From: SZUA-35 sp965530755
Lineage (GTDB): Bacteria; Actinomycetota; Acidimicrobiia; Acidimicrobiales; SZUA-35
DNA: 64,000 nucleotides
Assembly: GCA_965530755.1 (NCBI GenBank)
Contig: CBESNA010000007.1
Coordinates: forward strand, 1-64,000
Direction: 5' to 3'
A program made the translations under genes and the position numbers. A model generated the notes under the pieces. That model did no database searches. It had not been told where the DNA came from and saw only the letters and a list, made by a program, of their open reading frames with translations. How positions within the stretch are numbered: position 1 is the stretch's first letter; each line of letters starts with the position of its first letter. Below, in pieces: positions 1 to 8,022 of this stretch.

Positions 1-82
1 GCCGCTGCCCCCGCGTCATGCCCCGCCGCCGGCTCGAGATCGAGCCGATGGCGGGACCGGACAGGAGGGGAGGGGATCGGGG

Positions 83-1459
83 TCAGGCGGGGACGAGTTC
101 GGTCCAGGCTCCGTAGCCGCCGATGATGTCGGAGACATCCTCGAAGCCGGCCTGGCGCAACACGCTGGCTCCCACCGAGGAGCGGTAGCCACCGGCGCAG
201 AACACGATGGTCGGCGCATTCGGGTCGAGCTCCTCGATGCGGCCAGGGAGCTGGCCCACCGGAATCACCAAGGATCCGTCGAGAGTGCCGAGGGCCACCT
301 CGCCCGGGTTGCGGATGTCGACCAGCTGCAGCCCGGCGATGTCGCCCTTGCGCTGTTCGAACTCGACAGCAGTCATGCGGGAGGCCCGGCGAACCCGGTC
401 GGCATGGGTGGCCATGACGGTGAGCGGGTGCTCGAGATGGCCGACGACCCGATCGAAACCGATGCGAGCCAGACGGTTCTTGGCTTCGAGTTCGAATCCC
501 TCATCGACGACCAACACAATGTCGACGTCTGTGGGGACAACTGAACCGGCGAACTCTGCGTAGCGACCGTTCAGACCGACGTTGATCGAGCCTTCGAGGT
601 GTGCACTGGCGAACTCCTCGGGGTCACGGCCGTCGACAATCATCGCTCCACCGGCGACGAGCCGGTCGAAGGCCTCGATGTCGAGAGCCTTCGGCAGCAA
701 CGTCTCATCCAACAGCTCACGATGCTTGCGGTTCAGGACGGCGTCGTAGACGAAGTACCCGGGTGCAGGGGCCTGCCCTTCGGTCACGAGATCGATGAAC
801 GTCTTCTTGTCCGGTGCCAACAGGGCATAATTCGTCTGACGTTGCTCCCCCATCGTCGACCACGTGTCGGTCGACAGGTTCTTTCCGCAAGCGGAACCGG
901 CACCGTGCGCTGGGTAGACCCGGGTTGCGTCAGGGAGTGGGAGCAGCTTGTCGTGCAAGCTGTCGTAGAGCTGATCTGCAAGCTGGTCGCGGGTGAACCC
1001 GATCGACGAAAGCAGATCGGGACGCCCGACATCGCCGATGAAGAGCGTGTCGCCGGTGAGCACCCCGTAGGGGACTGCGTCTCCTGCCTTCTCATACACG
1101 ACGATGCTGAGCGACTCTGGCGTGTGGCCTGGCGTGTGCAGGAACTCCAGCTCGACTTCGCCGAGCGAGTAGCGCTCGCCGTCGGCGAGCTTCCGGCTCG
1201 GGAACTCGGTCTCGGCGACGGAGGAGAATCCGATCTCGGCGCCAGTGGCCGCTGCGAGCTCGAGGTGTCCGGAGAGGAAGTCAGCGTGGAAGTGGGTCTC
1301 GATCACGAACTCGATCGTGAAACCATCGGCTTTCGCGTCCCTGACGTACTCGTCGATGTCACGACGAGGGTCGACCACGACGGCTCGCCCGGTGGTTTCG
1401 TCGCCGATCAGGTACGAGGCGTGTGAGAGACAGTCGAGGTAGTACTGGGTGAATTTCAT
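83..1459 (-). CDS. CstB-like persulfide dioxygenase / rhodanese fusion
   Basis: 458 aa. The N-terminal metallo-beta-lactamase domain carries the non-heme iron motif THFHADFLSGH (His56, His58, Asp60, His65) plus His112 in TPGHT, as in ETHE1-type persulfide dioxygenases. Two rhodanese domains follow: one around residues 265-345 without a catalytic Cys, and a C-terminal one with Cys421 in FCAGGYRSS. MBL, pseudo-rhodanese and active rhodanese in this order is the architecture of Staphylococcus CstB, which oxidises low-molecular-weight persulfides to sulfite/thiosulfate in the cytoplasm. It is the last gene of the sulfur unit but has its own promoter: a perfect TATAAT lies on the minus strand at 1496-1501, overlapped by a CsoR-type operator. 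The ATG is preceded by AAGGA-like sequence. Function inferred from architecture and neighbours; substrate not proven. Confidence 0.9.
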   Translation of the reverse strand: MKFTQYYLDCLSHASYLIGDETTGRAVVVDPRRDIDEYVRDAKADGFTIEFVIETHFHADFLSGHLELAAATGAEIGFSSVAETEFPSRKLADGERYSLGEVELEFLHTPGHTPESLSIVVYEKAGDAVPYGVLTGDTLFIGDVGRPDLLSSIGFTRDQLADQLYDSLHDKLLPLPDATRVYPAHGAGSACGKNLSTDTWSTMGEQRQTNYALLAPDKKTFIDLVTEGQAPAPGYFVYDAVLNRKHRELLDETLLPKALDIEAFDRLVAGGAMIVDGRDPEEFASAHLEGSINVGLNGRYAEFAGSVVPTDVDIVLVVDEGFELEAKNRLARIGFDRVVGHLEHPLTVMATHADRVRRASRMTAVEFEQRKGDIAGLQLVDIRNPGEVALGTLDGSLVIPVGQLPGRIEELDPNAPTIVFCAGGYRSSVGASVLRQAGFEDVSDIIGGYGAWTELVPA

Positions 1460-1484
1460 GCCGGAGTCCTTCTTTCACTGCGTG

Positions 1485-1498
1485 AATGTACGTACATT
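1485..1498. promoter_or_regulatory. 14-bp perfect palindrome in CstB-like promoter
   Basis: AATGTACGTACATT is a perfect palindrome directly downstream of the CsoR-type operator, in the 5' leader of the CstB-like gene. A near-copy lies at 4787-4800, also beside a CsoR-type operator. No family could be assigned; it may be a second regulator site. Confidence 0.45.
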
Positions 1499-1514
1499 AT
1501 ACCCCCAGGGGTAT
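1499..1514. promoter_or_regulatory. CsoR/CstR-type operator upstream of CstB-like gene
   Basis: ATACCCCCAGGGGTAT is a near-perfect palindrome (7 of 8 positions per half-site match) of the form known for CsoR-family repressors, AT-rich ends flanking C-run/G-run. On the minus strand it lies between a TTGACT -35-like hexamer and a TATAAT -10, so bound repressor would block RNA polymerase. A second site at 4819-4834 flanks the regulator gene itself. Confidence 0.75.
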
Positions 1515-1544
1515 CAAGTCAACCGCCTCGGAGGACGGTTCGTC

Positions 1545-1835
1545 TCAGCCGGCAACTGCCAGCATTCCGCCCGAGAGGTTCACCACATCGGTGAACCCGG
1601 CGGTGGTGAGGGCTTGCGCCGCCGCCGCGCTGCGTGCGCCACTGCGGCACAGGAGCACGACGCGTCGCGACGGATCCAACTCACCGACGCGGGCGGGGAG
1701 TTCGCCGAGCGGGATGTTCACCGCACCCGGAAGCGTTCCTGCCGCAACCTCATTCGGCTCCCGGACATCAACGAGTTGGGCGTCCTCGGTGATGACCGAT
1801 CGATAGTCGTTGACGGGGTGATCACGGTGGCTCAT
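1545..1835 (-). CDS. Single-domain rhodanese sulfurtransferase
   Basis: 96 aa, a single rhodanese domain without signal peptide. The active-site loop is CRSGAR with Cys63, and the N-terminal half carries VDVREPNE, typical of GlpE/PspE-like sulfurtransferases that pass sulfane sulfur between thiols. It starts one base after the stop of the preceding rhodanese/DUF2892 gene, so the two are surely cotranscribed and probably translationally coupled. In this operon it likely shuttles persulfide sulfur to or from the CstB-like dioxygenase. The partner is not identifiable from sequence. Confidence 0.85.
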   Translation of the reverse strand: MSHRDHPVNDYRSVITEDAQLVDVREPNEVAAGTLPGAVNIPLGELPARVGELDPSRRVVLLCRSGARSAAAAQALTTAGFTDVVNLSGGMLAVAG

Positions 1836-1836
1836 G

Positions 1837-2427
1837 TCAGGAGGCCTCTCGGTTCAGGTCGGCGAGGACGCCGGCAATGTCGCAACGGTCGGTCTTGTTG
1901 TACGGGAGCTTCGAGAGCACGGTCCCCATGGCACAGGAGTTGGACGCCGCCGAGTAGGTGAGCCCCGCGGCGACGCCACCGGCGAGCCACTTCGCGCCAG
2001 GGACGACTGTGCTGGCAGCAATGCCGAGCAATGAAATCGAGCCGGCGACGAGACGAACCTGGCGGTCCAGCGCCCATCGCGCAGTGTCGCCGTGGACAAC
2101 GTCGCCACCGGCGGTCTCCCAGGCGACCATGCCACCCTCGAGGATGTGGAGCGATTCCTTGCCCGCTGCAGCCAGGGCGCCATGGGCCTGGGTGGCGCGG
2201 CCGCCCGACTGACAGACGAGCACCACCGGGTGGTGAACCGAGGCGAGATCCCGGACGTGTTCGCCGAGCGTGTCGAGCGGGACGTTGTACGAGCCGGGAA
2301 TGTGCATGGTCTCGAACTCACCGCCGGTACGAACATCGAGGATTCGGATGTCCGGATCGGCGAGCTGAAGTTCTCGGAGCCGACCGACGTCGATGACGTC
2401 GACATTGGGAAGGGTTGGGGTTGTCAT
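1837..2427 (-). CDS. YgaP-like rhodanese with DUF2892 membrane tail
   Basis: 196 aa from the ATG at 2427; the longer open frame upstream runs inside the carbonic anhydrase gene and is rejected. Residues 10-105 form a rhodanese domain with active-site loop CQSGGR (Cys72). Residues about 125-185 form two hydrophobic segments with the DUF2892 pattern RQVRLVAG...NSCAMGTVLSKLPYN, as in E. coli YgaP, an inner-membrane rhodanese. The ATG overlaps the stop of the carbonic anhydrase gene by 4 bp (ATGA). Probable role: membrane-anchored sulfur transfer in the persulfide-handling operon. Confidence 0.88.
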   Translation of the reverse strand: MTTPTLPNVDVIDVGRLRELQLADPDIRILDVRTGGEFETMHIPGSYNVPLDTLGEHVRDLASVHHPVVLVCQSGGRATQAHGALAAAGKESLHILEGGMVAWETAGGDVVHGDTARWALDRQVRLVAGSISLLGIAASTVVPGAKWLAGGVAAGLTYSAASNSCAMGTVLSKLPYNKTDRCDIAGVLADLNREAS

Positions 2428-3005
2428 TGCGCCTCCATGGGAGCGGGGTATTGGATGGTCAGTGGAAGGAGATCGAGTTCGCCGGTACGCAAGTCGTGTA
2501 CGGCGCCTCGAATGTCGAGCCGTCGCGACCGTACGGCCTCGCCGACAGGGCCGGCGTGACGTGCGAGCGTCGCCAGGGTGACAGCGACGTTCTCGTGAAC
2601 GAGTTCGTCGACACTGGCCTCCGGCCGTTCTCGGGCCAAACGACAGATGGGCTCGACGATGGGGGCCAGGTGTCCGCCACACGTGCCGGATGCCGCCGCC
2701 TGCACGGCGCCGCAGCCCGTGTGGCCGAGCACGACGATGAGTTCGACACCGAGCACTGCGACGGCGTAGTCAAGGCTCGCGAGCGCCGCCGGGCTCGCCG
2801 TGTTGCCGGCGATGCGAACCACGAACACCTGCCCGGCGTCCTGACCGAACAGAACAGAGGGCGGGACCCGGGCGTCGGAGCACGCGAGGATCGCCGCAAC
2901 CGGTTCGTGGACGGGCAGCGAATCGAGTTCTACTCGTTCGGGGTGCTGATCCTTGACGAGACGATGCGCCTCGACGAGTTCGTTCCAGACTCGGGGGTCA
3001 GGCAT
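2424..3005 (-). CDS. Beta-carbonic anhydrase family protein
   Basis: 193 aa. The zinc ligands of beta-class carbonic anhydrases are present: Cys42-Ser-Asp44-Ala-Arg46 (CSDAR), His95 and Cys98 (GHTGCG). The family hydrates CO2 to bicarbonate; some members hydrolyse COS or CS2 instead. It overlaps the upstream SulP transporter by 8 bp and the downstream rhodanese by 4 bp. A carbonic anhydrase next to SulP usually suggests bicarbonate handling, but placement inside a CsoR/CstR-controlled persulfide operon leaves open a COS hydrolase role that would release sulfide. Sequence alone does not decide. Confidence 0.88.
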   Translation of the reverse strand: MPDPRVWNELVEAHRLVKDQHPERVELDSLPVHEPVAAILACSDARVPPSVLFGQDAGQVFVVRIAGNTASPAALASLDYAVAVLGVELIVVLGHTGCGAVQAAASGTCGGHLAPIVEPICRLARERPEASVDELVHENVAVTLATLARHAGPVGEAVRSRRLDIRGAVHDLRTGELDLLPLTIQYPAPMEAQ

Positions 3006-4779
3006 TGGCCGCCGCCTCGTCGCTCATCGAATCGGCCTCATCAGCGCCGAGCACGACCGTGCTCTTCTCGTCGATGCCGTGGCGGCGCTGATCGGTCGGC
3101 GCCGGTTCGTTGGCGACGATGGCGGCGACTGCATCATTGGTCGATGTGTGCACCCGATCGCCGAGCGCCTGCCAGATGTGGGCGGCCCTCAGGACATCAC
3201 GAACCGGACCTTTGACATCGGTCAAGTGCAGGACGACACCCCGCTCCTCGATCTCGGCGATGACCTCGAGCAGCATCTCTGCGCCCGTGGCATCGAGGTC
3301 GTTGATCCCCGATGCATCGAGCACGAGTGCCCGTGGCTCATCGGTCAGCTGATCGACGTGGCCAAGAATCAGGCGCTTCACGTTGACGGCGTTCACGAAC
3401 GAGAGGGCGGCGTCGATGCGCACGATTCGAACACCGTCGATGACTTGGGCCTCGGGGAACCGATCGACGTTGCGGTAGCTGGTCGTACCGTCGACATGGC
3501 CGAGCACCGCCGTGTGGGGCATCGACATGCGGGCGAACACGACGAGCATCGAAGCGATGACGGCGACAAGAATGCCCAGCTCGATGCCGAGGATCAGCGT
3601 TGCCCCGAAGGCGACGCTGAGACTGATCAAGTCGCTCTTCTTCACCTTGGCGATGTGGCGCATCTCGGCGACGTCGACCAGACCGATGACGGCCATGATG
3701 ATGATCGCTCCAAGGGCAGCGTTCGGGAGCGAGGCGAAGAGCGGGGTCAGGAAGGCGATCGTCGCCAGGACGATGCTCGCGGTGATGAGCGAAGCCAGGG
3801 GTGTCCGGGCGCCGGCCGTTGCGTTGACCGCCGTCCGGGAGAACCCGCCGGTGACCGGATAGCCACCGAACAAGCCAGACGCCACGTTGGCCGCACCCAG
3901 ACCGATGAGTTCAGAGTTCGGGACGAGCTCGTATCGGTTGCGCCTGGCATACACCTTGGCCACGGCGATGGACTCCATGAAACCGACGATGGTGATGACG
4001 AACGCCGTCGCTGCGAGATTGCCGATGAGCGACCCGTCGAAGGTCGGCAGGCCGAAGGCGGGAAGCGAATCCGGGATGTCCCCGACGACGCTCACTCCGC
4101 GGTCCTCGAGGTTGAACCACTCCACGGCGATGATCGAACCGATGACGACGACGAGGGCAGCAGGCACGCGGGGTGCAAACTTCTTGATCAGGAAGAGTGT
4201 GGTGAGAGCGATCGCTCCCAGAGCCAGCGTCGTCCGATTCGTGTCTGACGCGTTGCTGATCACCTCGCGCACCGTCTCGTAGAAGTGTTCGGTGCGTTCG
4301 GTCTTGATCCCGAGCATGTGCTTGGCCTGCGAGAAGCCGATGATGATGGCCGCTGCTGCGGTGAAGCCGACCAACACCGAGTGTGAGAGGAAGTTGACGA
4401 GGAATCCGAGCCGCCCGACCCCGAGCACGATGTGGATGATGCCCACCATCAGCGCCAGGAGGGCGGCGGCGCCGAGATAGCCGGCACTCCCCTCTTCGAC
4501 GAGTGGGGCGAGCGCCGACGCCGTCAGGAGAGAAACGATTGCCACTGGCCCGACGGCGAGCTGGCGTGACGTGCCGAACAGGGCGTAGATGACGACGGGC
4601 ACCGTGGCTGCGTACAACCCGACTTCCGGTGGGAGACCGGCCAACAAGGCGTACGCCATCGCCTGGGGCACGAGCATCGCGCCGACGGTCAGACCTGCAG
4701 CGAGGTCGCTTCGAAGGTCTTTTCGCTCATAGCGAGGAGCCCACCCGAGAATGGGCATGAGCTGTTCGAGTTTCGACAT
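2998..4779 (-). CDS. SulP-family anion transporter with STAS domain
   Basis: 593 aa from the ATG at 4779, chosen over a non-ATG frame extension at 4815 that would run through the promoter. About 11-12 hydrophobic segments span residues 25-420, with the SulP signature near the N-terminus (LTVGAMLVPQAMAYALLAGL), followed by a cytoplasmic STAS domain (about 440-560; VLDASGINDLDATGAEML). SulP proteins move sulfate, bicarbonate or related anions across the inner membrane. First gene of the unit SulP - carbonic anhydrase - rhodanese - rhodanese, divergent from the CsoR-like regulator. Substrate is uncertain: bicarbonate by the carbonic anhydrase link, or sulfite/sulfate by the sulfur link. Confidence 0.9.
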   Translation of the reverse strand: MSKLEQLMPILGWAPRYERKDLRSDLAAGLTVGAMLVPQAMAYALLAGLPPEVGLYAATVPVVIYALFGTSRQLAVGPVAIVSLLTASALAPLVEEGSAGYLGAAALLALMVGIIHIVLGVGRLGFLVNFLSHSVLVGFTAAAAIIIGFSQAKHMLGIKTERTEHFYETVREVISNASDTNRTTLALGAIALTTLFLIKKFAPRVPAALVVVIGSIIAVEWFNLEDRGVSVVGDIPDSLPAFGLPTFDGSLIGNLAATAFVITIVGFMESIAVAKVYARRNRYELVPNSELIGLGAANVASGLFGGYPVTGGFSRTAVNATAGARTPLASLITASIVLATIAFLTPLFASLPNAALGAIIIMAVIGLVDVAEMRHIAKVKKSDLISLSVAFGATLILGIELGILVAVIASMLVVFARMSMPHTAVLGHVDGTTSYRNVDRFPEAQVIDGVRIVRIDAALSFVNAVNVKRLILGHVDQLTDEPRALVLDASGINDLDATGAEMLLEVIAEIEERGVVLHLTDVKGPVRDVLRAAHIWQALGDRVHTSTNDAVAAIVANEPAPTDQRRHGIDEKSTVVLGADEADSMSDEAAANA

Positions 4780-4786
4780 AGGTACG

Positions 4787-4800
4787 AATATACGTACATT
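4787..4800. promoter_or_regulatory. Near-copy of the 14-bp palindrome in the divergent promoter
   Basis: AATATACGTACATT differs by one base from the perfect palindrome at 1485-1498. It lies between the SulP start codon and the second CsoR-type operator. Finding it twice, each time next to a CsoR-type site, argues for function. Confidence 0.4.
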
Positions 4801-4818
4801 TGCGTGAGATGGCAACGT

Positions 4819-4834
4819 ATACCCCCCTGGGTAT
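4819..4834. promoter_or_regulatory. CsoR/CstR-type operator in the regulator/SulP divergent promoter
   Basis: ATACCCCCCTGGGTAT, an imperfect palindrome (6 of 8 positions per half) matching the operator at 1499-1514. It ends about 10 bp before the regulator start codon and also covers the promoter region of the divergent SulP operon, so it would give autoregulation and control of the sulfur genes together. Confidence 0.72.
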
Positions 4835-4843
4835 CATTCCAGC

Positions 4844-5104
4844 ATGCAATTTCCCGCTGAGACCTCCGAGGAGGTCATCAAACGACTCCGCCGCCTCGAA
4901 GGCCAGATCCGGGGCCTCCAGCGCATGGTCGATGAAGGTTCGGAGTGCCGCGACATCGTCACCCAGCTGGCTGCGGCCAAGGGAGCACTCGATCGCATCG
5001 GGTTCCGACTCATGACGGCCGCGTTGACCAATTCCTCAGCAGACGATCCGCTCGGTGCCGACGAAGTCGATGAGCTCGAGAGGCTGTTCTTGAAGCTGAG
5101 CTGA
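4844..5104 (+). CDS. CsoR/CstR-family repressor with a single cysteine
   Basis: 86 aa, all-helical DUF156 family: RLRRLEGQIRGLQRMV followed by CRDIVTQLAAAKGAL. Family members sense Cu(I) (CsoR), Ni/Co (RcnR), formaldehyde (FrmR) or persulfides (CstR). Cys35 is the conserved first ligand, but the CsoR His position is Ala60 and the second Cys position is Ser64, so neither the Cu(I) site nor the two-Cys persulfide switch is complete. Context strongly suggests persulfide or another reactive sulfur species as signal: it is divergent from the SulP/rhodanese operon and its operator recurs before the CstB-like gene. The ATG is the first in frame after the operator. Confidence 0.88.
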   Translation: MQFPAETSEEVIKRLRRLEGQIRGLQRMVDEGSECRDIVTQLAAAKGALDRIGFRLMTAALTNSSADDPLGADEVDELERLFLKLS

Positions 5105-5119
5105 TCAATCGCCGCCTCG

Positions 5120-8002
5120 TTATGCGTCGGGCCGGCGGTAGGCCGTCGCTGCCGGCTTCATCGGGCGGGCATACCAGAGCGGTCGACGAAGCCCATGCTC
5201 CTTGGTCGACGGGTCGCTCGAGCCGGCCGGCCGAGTCAGCTTGAGCCAGTCCAGGTATGCCTCCGTCGACTTGTCGGTGTCGACCACGACGTCTCCGTAG
5301 ACATCGTCGGCTTCCGCCGGCGTGACTCGCACTCGCTGATGCCAGCACTGCATGCCGGACACCGGGTCGGGCTGCACGCTGAACGTGGCGTTCTGGTGCA
5401 CGCCGGTGTCGGTCCACCAGATCCGGCCGGTATCGGGGTCGGCCGACTCATAGGGCTCGTTGCCGTGCTCGCGCTCCAACTTCCACTTGCTGCCGTTGTT
5501 CGTGACCTTCGCCTTACCCGCTCCCCACGATCGAGCCTCGCCCTCCTCGAGTCGCCACCGACCCATGTGATGCGATGCCGCCACGATGCCGGGCCGAATC
5601 CCCTCGGTCCGCCAGGAGCTGATGACGAAATGGCCGATGCGGGTCGAGATGCGAACCAATCCGTTCTCTTCGATGCCCAGCTTCTCCGCATCCTCAGGAT
5701 GAATCCACAACGGGTGGCGGTGACTGATCTCGTTCAGCCACTTGGAGTTCGCCGAGCGGGTGTGGATGAGAGTCGGGATGCGGAACGTCGGGAGCAGGAT
5801 CCGTTCGTTTCCGCCGGTCCCGTCGGGACCAGGTTCCATGTCGAGGTCTTCCCAGTGCACGTGGGACGGGATCCACTTCGGTGTGGCGACGTCCTTCCAT
5901 CCCCAATCAGCCAGGGTCGACGAGTACAGCTCGAGCTTCTTCGACGGCGTCGGGAACCCTTCGCGGGCTTCTCCCCCGACCTCCACCGCCGGGGAACCGT
6001 CGCCGAGCGGTGCGAGCGTGATGTTCCCGAGATCGTCGAGATCGCCAGACCACGTTCCCGCAGTTCCCGGCTTGCGATAGACGCCGGCCTCATCCTTGGC
6101 GGACCCGTCGAGCGTCGCAGGATCCACGACCCGTTCATAGGGCTCGTATGGATCCGTCGGCACTTCGAAGGCCGAGCGATCGCGCATGAACTCGAGCGGC
6201 GTCTGGCCGGCCGCGGCCGCAGCTTCGGCGAGGCCGGGCACCTTCTCCTCGAACATCTTGCCGTAGTACTCGTCGACCGTCAGCGGCTTGCCCGGATGCT
6301 TCTCGCTCTCGAACCACTGACGGATACCCATCGAGCCGTCCGGATCGATCTTCCAGGAGAGGTCGATCCAGAATTCGTTCTCCTCCCAGACCTCGCCGGG
6401 GTTGTAGTCATAACTGCGGGCGTCCGGACCGAGCTCTCCATCGCCGCCGTTCTTCCGGTCCTTGAGCTCGGCGTATCGCCGGAACACCGATTGCCGGAAC
6501 GACACCCACCGGCCGGCGTGGGTCTCGTAGCTGGTGATGTCGTGACGTTCGGCCGACACGCCCATTGGCAGCACGTAGTCGGCGAACCACGCCGTCTCCG
6601 ACCAGGTCGGCGTGAGCGCCACGTGGCAGTTGACCTTCGATTCATCCTTCAACGCCTCCATCCAGGTGAACCCGTCAGGATTGGTCCAGATCGGGTTGTA
6701 GACCCGGGAGAAATAGACGTCGAGCTTGCCTCGACCCTCCTTCAGGAAGTGCGGGAGAAGGATCGACATCTCGTGGTAGGCCAGCGGATACTCCTTCGGC
6801 CACTCGAGCTCGTTCCACTTGTCCATCCCAGGCGAGCCGACAGGCTGCGCCGGTTTGAACTTGTTCATGCCATTGCCGGCGGTGCCACCTTTGGTGGCGA
6901 CCGAGCCGGTCAACACGTTGAGGAAGAACAGGCAACGAGCGACCTGCCAACCGCCGAGGTTTCCGGCGCCGGCCGCTCGCCAGTTGTGCGAGGCGAACTT
7001 GGTGGGGTGTTCTCCGATCAGCTCGGCGATCTCACGGATCGTTGACGCATCGACGCCGGTCTTCTGTGCTGCGGCCTCCGGGGTGTACTCGGCGTACTCC
7101 TCGAGCAACGCGGGGCGGACAGACGACCACTCGCAAGGGAGGTCTGGGCGGGTTTCGGTGAGATAGGTCTCCCAATTCGTCCACCGCTCGAAGAAGGCGG
7201 CGTTCCATGTCTCGGACTCGATGAGTTCACGGGCGATGGCCAGCAGGAGGAACGGTTCGGTGCCGGGCCAGGTCGGCAGCCAGAAGTCGGCCTTGGCCCC
7301 GGTGTTCGAAAGCCGAGGATCGACGCAGATGATCTTCGCCCCCTTCTCCTGCGCCTCCATGATGCGCTGCGCATGCGGGTTGAAGTAGTGCCCGGCCTCC
7401 AGATGGGCCGAGATCAGGAAGATGACCTTGGCGTTGGCGAAATCGGACGACGGGCGATCGTGGCCCATCCATGACTGGTAGCCGATTCGGGCGTTGGACG
7501 AGCAGATGTTCGTGTGGCTGTTGTGGCCATCGACGCCCCACGCCTTCAGGACCCGTTCGGTGTAGCCCTCTTCTCCCGGCCGGCCGACATGCCACATGAT
7601 CTCGTTGTGGCGGTCCTCATTGATCGCAGTTCGGATGCGGGCGCCCACCTCTTCGAGCGCCTGGTCCCAACTGATGCGTTCCCACTTGCCCGAGCCGCGC
7701 TCCCCCACCCGCTTCATCGGGTACATGATGCGTTCGGTGTCGTAGACCTGGTTGAGGGTCGCGGGACCCTTGGCGCAGTTGCGGCCGCGGCTGGCCGGAT
7801 GCTCCGGGTTGCCCTCGATCTTGACGATCTCGTCGGTCTCCTGATCGAAGTAGGCAAGGAGTCCGCAACCGGCTTCGCAGTTGAAGCAGGTGGTCGGCAC
7901 CATCGTGTACTTCCGCTCGACCTTGTCAGGCCATGCCTTGGCATCGAGCTCACGCCAGTCGTGCCACTTGTCGAACGGCGGATACTTGTTGAGATCGGTC
8001 AC
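5120..8002 (-). CDS. Molybdopterin oxidoreductase catalytic subunit (DMSO reductase family, cytoplasmic)
   Basis: 960 aa. N-terminal [4Fe-4S] motif Cys39-x2-Cys42-x3-Cys46-x29-Cys76, then molybdopterin domains and a C-terminal dinucleotide-binding domain (about 690-880). No twin-arginine signal precedes the cluster (the protein starts MTDLNKYPPFDKW), so the active site should face the cytoplasm. That is how SoeA-type sulfite dehydrogenases differ from exported Psr/Phs enzymes. The expected Mo-ligand region reads NICSSNARIGYQSW, so the ligand residue is not obvious. It forms an operon with the Fe-S/membrane-anchor gene upstream. Sulfite oxidation would fit the neighbouring persulfide genes, but polysulfide, thiosulfate or another substrate is possible. 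Confidence 0.85.
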   Translation of the reverse strand: MTDLNKYPPFDKWHDWRELDAKAWPDKVERKYTMVPTTCFNCEAGCGLLAYFDQETDEIVKIEGNPEHPASRGRNCAKGPATLNQVYDTERIMYPMKRVGERGSGKWERISWDQALEEVGARIRTAINEDRHNEIMWHVGRPGEEGYTERVLKAWGVDGHNSHTNICSSNARIGYQSWMGHDRPSSDFANAKVIFLISAHLEAGHYFNPHAQRIMEAQEKGAKIICVDPRLSNTGAKADFWLPTWPGTEPFLLLAIARELIESETWNAAFFERWTNWETYLTETRPDLPCEWSSVRPALLEEYAEYTPEAAAQKTGVDASTIREIAELIGEHPTKFASHNWRAAGAGNLGGWQVARCLFFLNVLTGSVATKGGTAGNGMNKFKPAQPVGSPGMDKWNELEWPKEYPLAYHEMSILLPHFLKEGRGKLDVYFSRVYNPIWTNPDGFTWMEALKDESKVNCHVALTPTWSETAWFADYVLPMGVSAERHDITSYETHAGRWVSFRQSVFRRYAELKDRKNGGDGELGPDARSYDYNPGEVWEENEFWIDLSWKIDPDGSMGIRQWFESEKHPGKPLTVDEYYGKMFEEKVPGLAEAAAAAGQTPLEFMRDRSAFEVPTDPYEPYERVVDPATLDGSAKDEAGVYRKPGTAGTWSGDLDDLGNITLAPLGDGSPAVEVGGEAREGFPTPSKKLELYSSTLADWGWKDVATPKWIPSHVHWEDLDMEPGPDGTGGNERILLPTFRIPTLIHTRSANSKWLNEISHRHPLWIHPEDAEKLGIEENGLVRISTRIGHFVISSWRTEGIRPGIVAASHHMGRWRLEEGEARSWGAGKAKVTNNGSKWKLEREHGNEPYESADPDTGRIWWTDTGVHQNATFSVQPDPVSGMQCWHQRVRVTPAEADDVYGDVVVDTDKSTEAYLDWLKLTRPAGSSDPSTKEHGLRRPLWYARPMKPAATAYRRPDA

Positions 8003-8022
8003 GGAACGAACCTTTCATGACG

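Noticed and set aside
1..82. Bases before the first gene
   Set aside because: GC-rich, no complete gene, RNA or repeat could be supported; likely the 3' flank of the first gene.
1837..2682. Long form of the YgaP-like gene starting inside the carbonic anhydrase gene
   Set aside because: The extra N-terminus is Arg-rich out-of-frame sequence; the ATG at 2427 gives a standard rhodanese start and an ATGA overlap.
5195..7045. 616-codon open frame on the plus strand opposite the molybdoenzyme gene
   Set aside because: Antisense shadow of a strongly conserved gene in GC-rich DNA; Arg/Val/Asp-rich translation without recognisable domains.
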